A stretch of DNA of 64,000 bases from Clostridiales bacterium (GCA_027318915.1 DAHVOH010000007.1:3022-67021), one strand, 5' to 3'; counted from the stretch's first letter, positions 8,048 through 18,014 are shown. Numbers and translations: made by a program. The notes: generated from the letters alone by a model not told the origin.

Positions 8048-9547
8048 TCAGCTTCGTCCGCGGACGCCGGCCATCGTACGGGGACGGGCTCTCCCCAGCG
8101 CCGCCTCAATGCGACTGAGGCTCGCGACGACCGTCCGGTAATCCTCCACCAATTGTGCCACCCGCCGGGCCACCATATTCCCGGGACTCCACTCGGCATC
8201 GTACGCCAAGCCCAACGCCGCCGCCGCGGCCTGTGAGCGCGCCACCAAGTGCCAGGGACGAAGATCGCCGATGCGCCGCACGCCCAGCGCCTGCCCCAGC
8301 AGCACCAGTTCGGCCGCCGAAGCCTGAAACCAGGCGGCCGCATGCTCGGCGGCCCGGTCCACGTCCAAGGCGGGCCCTCCGTGAATCCGCGCGGCGCTGA
8401 ACACCAGTCGGGTGGGCGGTCGGACCGGCAACAGCGGCGCCACCTGTTCGTGGCTCATCGCCAGCAGCAGACTGGACCCCACCGCCACGGCATCGGCGCC
8501 CAACGCCAGCAGCTTGGCCACATCCGCGGCGCCCTGCACGCCCCCGCTGCCCACGAGGCTGACATTCCGGCGAGCGTGCCGGGCCAGCAGCCAGCGATGC
8601 GCCCGGTGCACCGCCAGCGCGATATCCAGGCCAAAATGATCGGTGATGACGGCGGGGCTCCCGGCGCTGCCGCCCTGGCCGCCGTCCAGCGTGACCACGT
8701 CTATGCCATACTCGAGAAGAACGTCCAGATCTTCTTCCAGATGATGGGTCGCCGGCAGCTTCACCCCGACCGGACAGCCGGGATGGACGCGACGAATCGT
8801 CTCCACCGCCTCGGCCACCAGGTCGGGCCAGCCGGCCCGGATGACCAGCGGACCGCCCAAGGCCGCCCGGGCGCGGGAGGGGAGCTGCGATCGCGCCTTG
8901 TGGATGCTGACGCTGGCTTCCGAGCCCTGACCCACCTGAATGTCCACCATGTCGGCGAGCCGCACCACGGACGGCTGATGCGCCCAGGGTGCCCGGCTCC
9001 ATTGCAGAATCCAGCGACTGGCGTAGGCGCGCTCCTCCGGGAGGTACGGCCCTTCCCCACTCACCACCGCTGTTCCGGCGAGGGTGGCGGCCTGCGCCAA
9101 CGCCGTTTTGGCCGCTGCGGACAGCGCCACCCCGTAGCCCATCGGCGCGACCAAGACGGGAAGGGCCAGTCTCAGGGGGCGTTCGGCCCGCGGCCCCAGC
9201 ACCGTGGTCAAGTCCACGGCCTCGCCGCCGGCCAGGGGCCACGGCCCCAGGGTGGCCGGATCGAACCCCACCTCATCCCGCAACCAATCGACGTGGGGCG
9301 TCGAGCCCATGGGGTGCACGGCCGGACGGCCACGCTCCGCCCGCTGCATCGCCAGGTTCAGATCGCGAAATCCCCGCGTCTTCAAGCTGAAGAGCCATTC
9401 CCAGACAGTCCCCGCCGGGTTCTGGCCCAGGGACGCCTCCAGGGCGCTTTGCAACCGTTTGACGGCTATGACCGCGGCCAGAGCGGCGAGGCCGGCGAAG
9501 ATCAGCAGCACCCCCAAGACCACGAGCGCCCAGACCGCCGGTCTCAC
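8048..9547 (-). CDS. FMN-binding glutamate synthase-like oxidoreductase
   Basis: 499 residues from a GTG at 9547 that overlaps the gerB stop as GTGA; a longer open frame upstream is antisense noise. Residues 4-26 form one membrane helix, and then comes the glutamate-synthase central FMN barrel: VTLDGGQGGSAGSP, a VSLVGSGGVQGAADVAKLL phosphate-binding segment and LGADAVAVGSSLLLAM. This is the membrane-anchored YerD-like class of Firmicutes. The cysteines that bind the 3Fe-4S cluster in true GltB are absent after the barrel, so electron flow must differ. No glutaminase domain is present. Cotranscription with germination receptor genes is the only clue to its role. Confidence 0.82.
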   Translation of the reverse strand: MRPAVWALVVLGVLLIFAGLAALAAVIAVKRLQSALEASLGQNPAGTVWEWLFSLKTRGFRDLNLAMQRAERGRPAVHPMGSTPHVDWLRDEVGFDPATLGPWPLAGGEAVDLTTVLGPRAERPLRLALPVLVAPMGYGVALSAAAKTALAQAATLAGTAVVSGEGPYLPEERAYASRWILQWSRAPWAHQPSVVRLADMVDIQVGQGSEASVSIHKARSQLPSRARAALGGPLVIRAGWPDLVAEAVETIRRVHPGCPVGVKLPATHHLEEDLDVLLEYGIDVVTLDGGQGGSAGSPAVITDHFGLDIALAVHRAHRWLLARHARRNVSLVGSGGVQGAADVAKLLALGADAVAVGSSLLLAMSHEQVAPLLPVRPPTRLVFSAARIHGGPALDVDRAAEHAAAWFQASAAELVLLGQALGVRRIGDLRPWHLVARSQAAAAALGLAYDAEWSPGNMVARRVAQLVEDYRTVVASLSRIEAALGRARPRTMAGVRGRS

Positions 9548-10650
9548 GACGCCGTCCGGCGCCGCTCGCGCACGCGGGCGGCCAAGAAGCTTGCGGGCAC
9601 GGTGAGCACCGCCCACCCGAGGTCCAGGGGATTCATCCACCGAAACAGCACCACTTCCGCCTCGGTCACCGAGGAGAGCGCCACGCAGACGGCCGCGATC
9701 ACCGCCCCGGCCGCCGCCGTGTAGATTGAGCGCCGTCCGCCGGCCAGCGCTTCCACATTCCAGGACAGGCAGAACAGGTGCACGGTGAGGAACAGCACCA
9801 TGGCGGTTGTCCAGATAATCAGGACGAAGACGCCCACCCCCTTGAGAAAAAACGTGCGCACGGTGATGAGGCTGAATACGTAGATGACGGGCCACGTGAG
9901 CGTGGAGGACGCCATCGGGCCCAACGTCGCCACGACGATGCCCAGCAGGAGCAGCAGAATCGCACCCTGCAGCACGATGGCCGCACCGGCCACCAATCCC
10001 GGCCGCGGCGTGTGGCGGAACCGCACAAACGGCACCAGACTCGCGGTCACGCCACCGTTCGCATACAGAAACCAGGTCCCGAGCGCCGCCTCCCCGGTCT
10101 TGGGGAGGTTGAAGGGAAGACTTGGCCGAAAGGCGGTCCAATAGCTGGTGTTGCCGAGTGCCATGGCCACCACCAGGGCGAAGGACAGCAGAATCAGCGG
10201 AAGCCAGAACTGCACGTTGCGGGCCACCACGGACAAGGGCCGCACGGCGATCCAGACGGCCGTGACCACCATGACCACCGCCATCGCCAACCGCGGCGTA
10301 AACGGGTAAAAGAATGTCTGCAGCATGTCCGCGTACAGCGCGAGCAAGATGCCGTCCAACGCCAGGCACAACAGGCAGTTGACCGGCAGAAGCGCCCAGG
10401 CGCCGAGCCGCCCCCACGTCTCCTGCAGCGTGCGCGCAAACGGGCCCCGCCCGATGCCCAAAGCCCAGTGCGTCTCGAGGAGGGTCAACCCCAAGGCCGT
10501 GGCCGTGATGGCCGCATTGGCGTAGATGGCGTTCAATCCGGCGGTGGCCAGAACATAGGCCGGCCACAGGTACACCCCGCCGGCCACCACCGAGATCATG
10601 ACCAACAAAAAGAACTGGCCGCTCGAGATGCGCTCGACCGGACCGCTCAC
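9544..10650 (-). CDS. Spore germination permease subunit GerB/GerAB
   Basis: 368 residues from a GTG at 10650 overlapping the gerC stop (GTGA); longer in-frame starts run inside gerC. About ten hydrophobic helices cover the protein, beginning with ISSGQFFLLVMISVVAGGVY, typical of the endospore germination permease family in the APC superfamily. GerB subunits sit in the spore inner membrane and take part in sensing germinants such as amino acids. The usual size is about 365 residues, so it is full length. Both its start and its stop overlap the neighbouring genes, so translation is coupled across gerC, gerB and the FMN oxidoreductase. Confidence 0.9.
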   Translation of the reverse strand: MSGPVERISSGQFFLLVMISVVAGGVYLWPAYVLATAGLNAIYANAAITATALGLTLLETHWALGIGRGPFARTLQETWGRLGAWALLPVNCLLCLALDGILLALYADMLQTFFYPFTPRLAMAVVMVVTAVWIAVRPLSVVARNVQFWLPLILLSFALVVAMALGNTSYWTAFRPSLPFNLPKTGEAALGTWFLYANGGVTASLVPFVRFRHTPRPGLVAGAAIVLQGAILLLLLGIVVATLGPMASSTLTWPVIYVFSLITVRTFFLKGVGVFVLIIWTTAMVLFLTVHLFCLSWNVEALAGGRRSIYTAAAGAVIAAVCVALSSVTEAEVVLFRWMNPLDLGWAVLTVPASFLAARVRERRRTAS

Positions 10651-11777
10651 GTACTGACCCCCGTTTCCTGCAGCAGCAGCGACACCTGCACGTGCGCCGT
10701 ATAGGGCAGACGGTCCCAGTCCCGGGCCGGAATCTGTCCCCATGCGCCCGGATGGCGAAAGAGATACAGGCGCGCGTATCCGAACGGGTCGGTGCGGCTG
10801 GTCGCACTGCGGCGCAGCGCGGCCAGGCAGTCGGCCAGCACCGATCGGGCCCCGGCGGTCTCCAGTGTCTGCAGCCGACGTTCCGTCAGCGGCACGGCGA
10901 CCGGCCACTGAGCCACCACGCCCGTGAGGCGCATGTCCACCTGCACCTCCAGGCGCTGCCCCGTCCACTCGACGTGGTTGACGACGATGCCGTGGACGCG
11001 GGTGATGCTGGCCAAACCGGCCGGCATCGTCAGGGTGAGGGTTTCTTTATGCACCCGGTGCGTCAGGTAGGCCCACCCCAGTGTCTCAGTTGGGCTGAAG
11101 ATCACCGGGGGACCGGTGGGCGGGTACACGGCAATCCGGCTCAACACACCGGTACCGGGCAGATACGGCGCCACCGGACTCACGCCCGGCGTCTCGATGC
11201 TGTCCCAGAGCTTCCAGAGGGGCTCGGTCAGCATCACCGACTGGCATTCGAGGCAGGAGAAGACGCGGGTCAGATAGACCGAGGGAATAACCTCCTGAGG
11301 CGACGGGGCCAGGATGCGGTCCAACGGTGGGGGCGCGACCGCCACGTACGCCGTCTTCGGCGTCATACCCTCCCGATTGTAGGCCGCGATGAACGACGCC
11401 ACGGCGGGAAGCGGCGCGTCGGACGACCAGACGATGTCCTGCAACTGGCCCAGATACAAGTCCCGGGCGAGGCGTTGCTGGGCGGCCGCATACGCCGAAG
11501 CCAGGGTGGGCGCGCGGACCCCAATCGCGTAAATCTGCTCGCCCGGCGCAATCTGCGGCAGGCTGCTGACCGTCACCGCGGGGTTTGGGAAGTAGAATGT
11601 CCATTGCCAGCGGTCCGGCCGCCGCGCGTAGCGCACGCTCATAACCAGCGTGCTGGCCCGGTTGGGAAACGCCAACTGGTCCCAGCAGCCGGAGAGAGCG
11701 GCCGTCAAAACGGCCGCGGCGAGCATCCACCGCCCCCATGTCACCCGCCGCACGGCGCCTGCTTCTCTCTCAGTCAT
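10647..11777 (-). CDS. Spore germination lipoprotein GerC
   Basis: 376 residues starting at the ATG at 11777, eight bases inside the gerA stop. The signal peptide (WMLAAAVLTAALSGC) ends in a lipobox with Cys31, followed by WD as in most Ger(x)C proteins. The rest fits the GerC family: an N-terminal YFPNPAVTV region, a two-cysteine FSCLECQS segment near 178 and a C-terminal DPFGYARLYLFRHPG region. GerC is a lipoprotein on the outer face of the spore inner membrane and completes the germination receptor with GerA and GerB. The protein is of normal length and appears intact. Confidence 0.9.
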   Translation of the reverse strand: MTEREAGAVRRVTWGRWMLAAAVLTAALSGCWDQLAFPNRASTLVMSVRYARRPDRWQWTFYFPNPAVTVSSLPQIAPGEQIYAIGVRAPTLASAYAAAQQRLARDLYLGQLQDIVWSSDAPLPAVASFIAAYNREGMTPKTAYVAVAPPPLDRILAPSPQEVIPSVYLTRVFSCLECQSVMLTEPLWKLWDSIETPGVSPVAPYLPGTGVLSRIAVYPPTGPPVIFSPTETLGWAYLTHRVHKETLTLTMPAGLASITRVHGIVVNHVEWTGQRLEVQVDMRLTGVVAQWPVAVPLTERRLQTLETAGARSVLADCLAALRRSATSRTDPFGYARLYLFRHPGAWGQIPARDWDRLPYTAHVQVSLLLQETGVST

Positions 11778-13452
11778 GGCGCCGCTTGGCTTTCAAGAGA
11801 TGCGGACGCGGAGCGGCGGGCTTAGGGCGCCGCCACTGCGCTGCTTGGGGCCGGGCTTCCTGCCAGCGGCGGGTCACGCCGGTCCACGGAATGCGCATCA
11901 TCGCATCCGACCAATCGACGCTTCGAAACGGCGCCCACGGTGTGAAATACGGCACGCCGAAGGACTCCATGTCCATCACCACGGCCAGCGCCACCATGGT
12001 GACGAGGACAACGCCCAGCAATCCGAGGATGGCGCCTCCCACCAGCAGGGCGAACCCCCAAAGGCGCCAGGCCCCCACCAGCTCGTAGACCGGTGTGGAA
12101 AAGAGACTCAATGCCGTCAGCGTCATCATGACGATGACCTGGGGGTCCACCAAGCCCGCGCGCACCACGGCGGTGCCCACCACGATGGCGCCCACCGTGC
12201 CCAGTGTGGTGCTGAGCACCTTGGGGAGGCGGATGGCCGCCTCCCGCAAGATTTCGATGACCAGGATCATCAGGATGATTTCGACCAAGGGCGAAAACGG
12301 CAGGCCCGCGTGATTGCCGTCCATGATGATGAGCAGCGAGCCGGGGAGCAGACTGGGGTTGACCTCCGACAGCGCGATGTACAGCGCGGGCAGATAGAGC
12401 GCCAGCACCCAGCCGGCAAATCGGATGAGGCGGGTGAAAGACGCGTCGGCCCAGGACGTGGAGTAGTCCATCGACGTGCGGTAAAAGGACACCAAAGGCG
12501 CCGGTGCCAGCAGCACAAACGGGTCGCCGTCCACCAAGATCGCCACCGCTCCCTCCAAGAGGCGCCAGACGACGATGTCCACGCGTTCGGTGGCGCGCAG
12601 GGTGGGAAATGCCGACCAGGGATGATCGCGGATGAGGCCCGCCACCTGGGTGGCATTGGCCACTCCGTCGACATCCAGCGCCCGCAGCCGGGACACGGCC
12701 GTCTGCACCAGCGCGGCGTTGGTCAGTCCGTCCAAGTAGGCGACCGACGCCGTCATATGCTGGACGCGCCCGATGGACACATCGTGAAACTGCAGGGCCG
12801 GCGTGGCCAGCCGGCGCCGGAGCTGATTTTTTTGGGTGAGCAGCACCTCGTTGAACGCTTCTTCCGGACCGCGCACGGCCAGTTCGGTTTGGGGCCGTTC
12901 AATCGGACGGGCCGGATACTTGACCGTGTCGACCACCCACACAAACGGCAGCGCGGGGGCGAACACCAGCGTGCTGCCGCCGGCCAGTGCCGTCAGCAGC
13001 GCGGGCCAGCGGCGCTCCGGCCGAATGTGCACCGGGGTCAGCGCCGTGTGGCCCCACCGCCGGGGCGGCTCGCTCGTCGCCAGCAAGGGCAAGATGATGT
13101 CCTGGTCCACCATCTGGGTGTCGGCCAGCCCGTCGACGCAGGCCACCAGGACAGGCTCCGGGCACGCCGGCGTCAGCACGCGGCGCATCAGGACATCGGA
13201 GCTTCGGCCGATGCCGGCCTTCAGGCGCTGATAGGCCGCCGCCACGTCCGGCGCATACTCGTCCGGTGCCGCAGGATGCGCCACCGGCATCCGGCCGAGC
13301 CACTCGTCCAGATCCCGGCCGAACCGATCCAGCATCTCGGTCAAACCGCCGACCTCATCGGTCTTGATGGCCACTCCCCCGGCACCACGTTGTCCCATCG
13401 GGGCGAGCGCTATCCGCGAGCGCACCCGGTGCGCCGGCACGCTGCTTCGCAT
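11770..13452 (-). CDS. Spore germination receptor subunit GerA
   Basis: 560 residues from the ATG at 13452; a GTG at 13374 would align better with the second GerA in this window, so the start is uncertain. Residues about 30-300 form the soluble N-terminal domain (VRGPEEAFNEVLLTQKNQL is a family signature); the C-terminal part has the GerA membrane helices with the hallmark EILREAAIRLPKVLSTTLGT and GAIVVGTAVVRAGLV. GerA is the largest receptor subunit in the spore inner membrane. Order is gerA-gerC-gerB, then two metabolic genes. Expression would be expected in the forespore, but I see no convincing sigma-G promoter upstream. Confidence 0.92.
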   Translation of the reverse strand: MRSSVPAHRVRSRIALAPMGQRGAGGVAIKTDEVGGLTEMLDRFGRDLDEWLGRMPVAHPAAPDEYAPDVAAAYQRLKAGIGRSSDVLMRRVLTPACPEPVLVACVDGLADTQMVDQDIILPLLATSEPPRRWGHTALTPVHIRPERRWPALLTALAGGSTLVFAPALPFVWVVDTVKYPARPIERPQTELAVRGPEEAFNEVLLTQKNQLRRRLATPALQFHDVSIGRVQHMTASVAYLDGLTNAALVQTAVSRLRALDVDGVANATQVAGLIRDHPWSAFPTLRATERVDIVVWRLLEGAVAILVDGDPFVLLAPAPLVSFYRTSMDYSTSWADASFTRLIRFAGWVLALYLPALYIALSEVNPSLLPGSLLIIMDGNHAGLPFSPLVEIILMILVIEILREAAIRLPKVLSTTLGTVGAIVVGTAVVRAGLVDPQVIVMMTLTALSLFSTPVYELVGAWRLWGFALLVGGAILGLLGVVLVTMVALAVVMDMESFGVPYFTPWAPFRSVDWSDAMMRIPWTGVTRRWQEARPQAAQWRRPKPAAPRPHLLKAKRRHD

Positions 13453-15003
13453 CCTTGCATGAGACGATCCCCCCGCCTCGCCCGGCCGCTGCTGAACCGC
13501 CGGTGGTCACAAAGCCAGTCTCCGTCCGGGGCCCATGGGGCGCGCGACCCGGTGGAATCCGCCGCCCGGAGGATGGTGGTCAACGACGCCGGTCCAAAGC
13601 CAGCAGCTTGCGACGCCCGGGACCTGCGTCCGACAGTCAAAGCCGTCTTCTTCCGTGCGTTGGGATCGCAGGGGAGGGCGGTGGACGCGCTCACGATCGC
13701 GGGTTGGCCGCAAACACATCGGTCACCCGGTGCCCGATTGCCTGACGGGGCAGGTTGACGACGCCGATCCGGTCATCGTTCGACCGGTACTGGCCCCGTG
13801 GACACGACACACGCTGCCGCCGCCCCTCGCGGTTTCCGCGGACTACATGCCCCAAGGCGGGCAGGTCGGCGGGGTGCCGTGGGATCCACTGCCGCCGTGC
13901 ACGCCGGATGGAGGGCCGCTTTACCTTGGAGCTGGCGTGCGTGGCAAACCGTCCGCGAGACGGTCGCCCGCTGGTCCGCCGCCGGACCCGCTCGGCTGCT
14001 GCCCCCAATTGCCGTCAATGCTTCGAGCCCGAACGGCCATAAACAGCGTCTCGCGCGCCCGCAAGCGCGACGGGTGAAGTACTGACCCGGTGAGTCATGT
14101 CCTTCATCCCACGATTGTCTCGTGGCCCCCAGCGTTTGTGGCATCGGCGGGCCGAAGGGGTCTGCCCGCGCTCCAGACTGTGGCGGAGGATCTTGACGTG
14201 GGCGCGGCGTGGCCGGGGAAACAGGTGGCCCGCCGTGCACATCGGGCATGGGGACCACAATGTGATGCCGAAGCCCCAACCCGCCACGGGCCAAATCTTA
14301 CCCCCATCGGTCTCGGCCAGCTCTTTCGCCATCGGTCCGGGGACACACCGCCGACCCTGCCGGGGGACGCGATACACCGCGCCCAACTGCGCAGTCCATC
14401 GACAAACGGCCCTTGTCCGAGCGAGCGAAGGGCACGGCAGGCGGCCGGCACGCGCATGGCGGGAGCACCGCGGGTTTGCACGAAATCGGCTCGACTCCCG
14501 ACGAGATCGCGAGCCGGTGGAACAAACGGCGCCGGCGTCCACGCAGAATCGCGGGCCAGCACGCTCTTTCGAGCCGTCACGGGCGTGACAACCGATTGCG
14601 CCATCTGGGATCGCAGGCCAAACGATGCCTGCGGGCGTCGGGAGGTTCTGGTGCGGCGATCGCCTTGCAGGACGCCCGGTGCCGTCTCACCGCTCGCGGA
14701 CGGCCCGCTGGACCCCGGGCGACAGGCGTCGACTGGAGCATCACGATCAGGGTGATCGCCATCGCCTACCCGACTCCCAGGATGCACGGTGCGCATCCTC
14801 GCGCCATATCCGCGAAAACGTCATCCGCGACGGGATCTTCTCTCACGCGGTTCCGCCTCGGCCTGAACGCCCACGCTTCCGCCGCGCCGTCGTTCGACAA
14901 ATTCGGCCCACGCACGACCGCGCGTCGTGGAGGCTCCGACGTCTGGACCCGCCCCTGCTGCAGGCCCCGTTCGAGCCGTCAGTTCACAAGGTCTGTCTCC
15001 GCG
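13453..15003. other. 1.55 kb without a recognisable gene
   Basis: Several overlapping open frames of 100-230 codons exist on both strands here, as expected in GC-rich DNA, but none shows a domain, a ribosome site with a good start, or a coherent hydrophobic pattern. I see no tRNA-like T-loop and no obvious repeat. It may be decayed coding DNA or a long regulatory gap between the gerA start and the 3' end of the CodY-like gene. Confidence 0.5.
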
Positions 15004-15702
15004 TCACAGCGGGGTCACCGTCAGGTCCGCATCGGCCAAGAGAGCTTCCAGGGCCGGCCGGAGCCGTTCGGTCTGCACGCGGATGAGCGTCCCCTTGCGG
15101 CCGGCGGACTGGGTTCTGATGACGCGCGCGCTCTCCATCTTCCGCAGCGCGTTGACCAGAACCGATCGCGTGATGCCCGCACGGTCGGCCACGATGGAAA
15201 CCCGAACCAACCCCTGCGACCCGTCCAGTTCCCGCAACACATACCGCATGACCACCAACTCGGAGTACGTCAGTGTCTCCACCGCGCGCTGCACCGCCGC
15301 GTCTTGCTGGGTCCCCGCCTGGGCCCGGTTCCAGGCCATCTCCGCCAACAGCAGGCCGAGCGCCATGCGGGCGTGTTCGATCAGCACCCATTGACCGGGG
15401 CGCCAATCTTCACCGCCTGACACGACCAAGGTGCCCCACAGTCGTCCCTGGCTCTCCAGCGTGAGCTCGGTCGCAACCGGCGGCGGCGACCCTTCCTCCG
15501 CCGTCTGATTGGCATCCGCCCCGACGCGACGCCGTCTGCCCTCGGGGAGGGCTTCCCCCACACTCTGGCGTCTCCGATCCCGAAGAGAGACCGGCGCTCC
15601 CAGCAGATCACTCAGGGTCTGCAGGATGGGACCCGGATCCCCGCTCACCGCAGCCGCCTCGACCGCCCGACCCAGCCTCCGCACCCGGTCCACCAACGTC
15701 AT
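15004..15702 (-). CDS. codY: CodY-like transcription regulator
   Basis: 232 residues from the ATG at 15702, which aligns with the CodY N-terminus (MTLVDRVRRLGRAVEAAA); an in-frame start at 15753 is possible. The N-terminal half is a reduced GAF-like ligand domain (residues 1-140). The C-terminal winged helix is very CodY-like: TLTYSELVVMRYVLRELDG, then VADRAGITRSVLVNALRKME and a GTLIRVQ wing. CodY responds to branched-chain amino acids and GTP and represses stationary-phase genes in Firmicutes. It is about 25 residues shorter than the Bacillus protein, with a divergent GAF part, so ligand use may differ. It stands alone, with long gaps on both sides. Confidence 0.82.
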   Translation of the reverse strand: MTLVDRVRRLGRAVEAAAVSGDPGPILQTLSDLLGAPVSLRDRRRQSVGEALPEGRRRRVGADANQTAEEGSPPPVATELTLESQGRLWGTLVVSGGEDWRPGQWVLIEHARMALGLLLAEMAWNRAQAGTQQDAAVQRAVETLTYSELVVMRYVLRELDGSQGLVRVSIVADRAGITRSVLVNALRKMESARVIRTQSAGRKGTLIRVQTERLRPALEALLADADLTVTPL

Positions 15703-15753
15703 CGCCAACGCTTGTTCTCCCCTTCGTGCCTGTGCCGGCGAGGCGCCATCCAC

Positions 15754-16547
15754 CCGACGGCGAAATCTTCCCGGACCGCCATGGCGACACGAACCACCTT
15801 CGACCCTCAGACCATACCCATCATCGACCGGTTCCGGCGGCCCTGCCCGCTCCTCCGGGAGAGCCCCGACGCCCAGCCCACCGTCTTACGCCGGCTTCTC
15901 GCGCGCGATCCCACCGGCCGCCGGCAGCATCTCCAACGCCTGCACCGGAGGGCCCCGGTTGACCCGACGTGCCAGCCGAATCGATCGGAACGCGCGTTTT
16001 TCCGCTCGCCGGTCGGCCGTCCCGACATCCTTGGCGTCTTGACCGCCGGGGCGTCGGCCCGCAGAGCCCCAATCCCGCCATGCCGGTCACCGGACCGACG
16101 CACGCGAAGAACTTCATCCCGGGCCCGGTGCAAAGGAGAGAAACCGACGCAGCGAGTCCTCGGGCCACGGTCCGTCCCGCACGAATGGCGGCACTGGCTC
16201 CGCGCTCGGGGTTCTCGATTGCACGGCGTCGTCCCGCACGCGGCCCTTGTGCCTCGTTGACCGAAAAGGCTGACAAGAGGATACGTCGAGAGGCCCGATT
16301 TGTAAAGGGGCGGAGCGCGGCGACCACGGGAGCCGCGAGCCGATGGTCGTCGCTGCCGTGAGCCCGGAGGGCCCCCGACGCCGGACAACGGGCGCGACGC
16401 CGGGGACCGTCACCCAGGGCATGGCGCGCATTGCCCAGGGGGACCGGCGCGCGGACTGAGCGGAAAGCACCGCTCTTGCGACCAAACCCCGGCGGCCGTG
16501 CTTTCAGGCACTCCCGCCGGGGTCGGATGCTACCAGTCGTGGGAGCG
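15754..16547. other. 0.8 kb without a convincing gene
   Basis: A plus-strand frame from the ATG at 15781 to 16260 (159 codons, starting MATRTTFDPQTIPIIDRF) reads fairly coherently for its first 60 residues, then turns into arginine/proline-rich noise. It has no ribosome site and no family I recognise. It may be the remnant of a gene that was once divergent from codY. Nothing else stands out. Confidence 0.35.
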
Positions 16548-17966
16548 CTACGGAAGGGCTGACGAGGCGGAATCGGCGGCAGCCTTTCGCCCGCTGCCCA
16601 GTCGAAAGTCGGCGATCTCCTCCAGGGAACGATTGCGGCCCTCAATGCCGACAATATCCCACCACACCATCGCCAACAGGCCGATGCCCGCGACGATGGC
16701 GATGGACACGAACAGGGCGTCCATCCCCAACGCATGATAAATGGCCGCAAAGGCGAGCGGCAGGGCGAAAGCCCCGACCCGTCCGGCCGCCACGGAAATG
16801 CCGATGCTCATGGCCCGCACGTCCGTGGGGAAGATCTCGCTGCTGACAATGAACGCCGCCGTTCCGCAGGCGGACACGAAGAAACTGAAGCCTCCGTAGG
16901 TTATCAGGAACTGCGCGATGGCATGGCCGGGAATGGTGAACAGGAGAGCGAACACCACCGTCAACGCATAGGCCGCCGTGACCGACCCTTTCCGGCCCCA
17001 CTTGTCCACCGCGAGGGTCACGGCAAAGGCCCCGAACAGAGCCATGAACGCCCCAAACAGATAGTACAGGGGAGCCTGCTTGGCCAGGACGCCGTAGGCG
17101 GGCAGAACCACGACCCCCAAAATCAGCAACAGGCCGTAGTAAGGCGCGGCTTCGGTAATGTTGAGCAGCATGCCGAGCACGAGCCGCGAACCGTATTGTC
17201 GGAACAGCTCGCGAACATTGTCCCACCAGGGTTCCGACCGCACGACGTCGTCCGTGGCCGCCAGTTCCGGGCCGGCCACCACCCCGGCCGACTGTTCGAC
17301 CTGGGCAACAATCGCCTGCGCCTCCCGCATGTGGCCATGCCGGGCGAGCCAGCGGGGCGATTCCGGCACCGCCCGCCGGATCCACAACACCACCAGAGCG
17401 ATGACGGCTCCGAAGAAGAAGGCGGCCCGCCAACCCAACATCAGCGGCAGGGCATTCAACACCACCAGCGCAACGACCGACGCCAAGATGCTGCCCAGAC
17501 TCCAACTGGTGTTGATCAAGCCGTCCGACCGTCCGCGATATCGTTTGGGCACAAACTCGTCGATGGCCGAGTTGACCGCGGAATACTCGCCGCCGATACC
17601 GAGTCCGGTCAGGAACCGGAACCCCAGCAGCGCGGCATAACTCCACGCGAAGCCGGACAAGAACGTGAACACCGCATAGATGGTCAGCGTCACCAGAAAC
17701 AGGCGGCGCCGGCCCAAGCGGTCCGCCATGCTGCCGAAGACCAGTGCCCCTAAAAATGCGCCGCCCAGGAATATCGACCCAATGGACACGCTCTGCGACA
17801 CGCTCAAATGAAAGATTTGGGCCACCCGCGGCAAGATCGGCCCGATGATGGTGACCTCAAATCCATCCAACAGCCACCCGATTCCCAAAGCCACCAACAC
17901 CAACGTGTGGAATCGCGACCAGGGAAGGCCATCCAGACGATCCGCGAGCATCCGAAAGGTATTCAC
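16548..17966 (-). CDS. MFS transporter, sugar/acid:proton symporter type
   Basis: 472 residues from a GTG at 17966, seven bases after AAGGAGGGA. Twelve membrane helices are apparent. The MFS loop 2-3 signature is GSMADRLGRRRLFL (near 77-90) and the helix-5 region reads TGLGIGGEYSAVNSAIDEF, typical of the sugar or aromatic-acid:H+ symporter families. The substrate cannot be told. A LacI-type operator lies 35 bp upstream (18001-18014), and a LacI-family gene is divergent from it, so the transporter is probably induced by the ligand of that regulator. The length is normal for the family. Confidence 0.85.
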   Translation of the reverse strand: MNTFRMLADRLDGLPWSRFHTLVLVALGIGWLLDGFEVTIIGPILPRVAQIFHLSVSQSVSIGSIFLGGAFLGALVFGSMADRLGRRRLFLVTLTIYAVFTFLSGFAWSYAALLGFRFLTGLGIGGEYSAVNSAIDEFVPKRYRGRSDGLINTSWSLGSILASVVALVVLNALPLMLGWRAAFFFGAVIALVVLWIRRAVPESPRWLARHGHMREAQAIVAQVEQSAGVVAGPELAATDDVVRSEPWWDNVRELFRQYGSRLVLGMLLNITEAAPYYGLLLILGVVVLPAYGVLAKQAPLYYLFGAFMALFGAFAVTLAVDKWGRKGSVTAAYALTVVFALLFTIPGHAIAQFLITYGGFSFFVSACGTAAFIVSSEIFPTDVRAMSIGISVAAGRVGAFALPLAFAAIYHALGMDALFVSIAIVAGIGLLAMVWWDIVGIEGRNRSLEEIADFRLGSGRKAAADSASSALP

Positions 17967-18000
17967 GGCGATCCCTCCTTGTCCGCGCTACCAGTCCCGC

Positions 18001-18014
18001 TGCAAACGCTTGCA
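18001..18014. promoter_or_regulatory. LacI-type operator
   Basis: TGCAAACGCTTGCA is a near-perfect palindrome with the central CG typical of LacI/GalR-family operators. It lies 35 bp upstream of the MFS start and 216 bp upstream of the divergent LacI gene, the natural place for control of the transporter. Binding by that regulator is inferred. Confidence 0.65.

Noticed and set aside
9550..10807. Upstream extension of the FMN oxidoreductase frame to 919 codons
   Set aside because: It runs through gerB out of frame; the GTG at 9547 overlapping the gerB stop is the natural start.
14015..14796. Overlapping frames on both strands in the 13.5-15 kb gap
   Set aside because: No domain, start signal or coherent composition in any frame.
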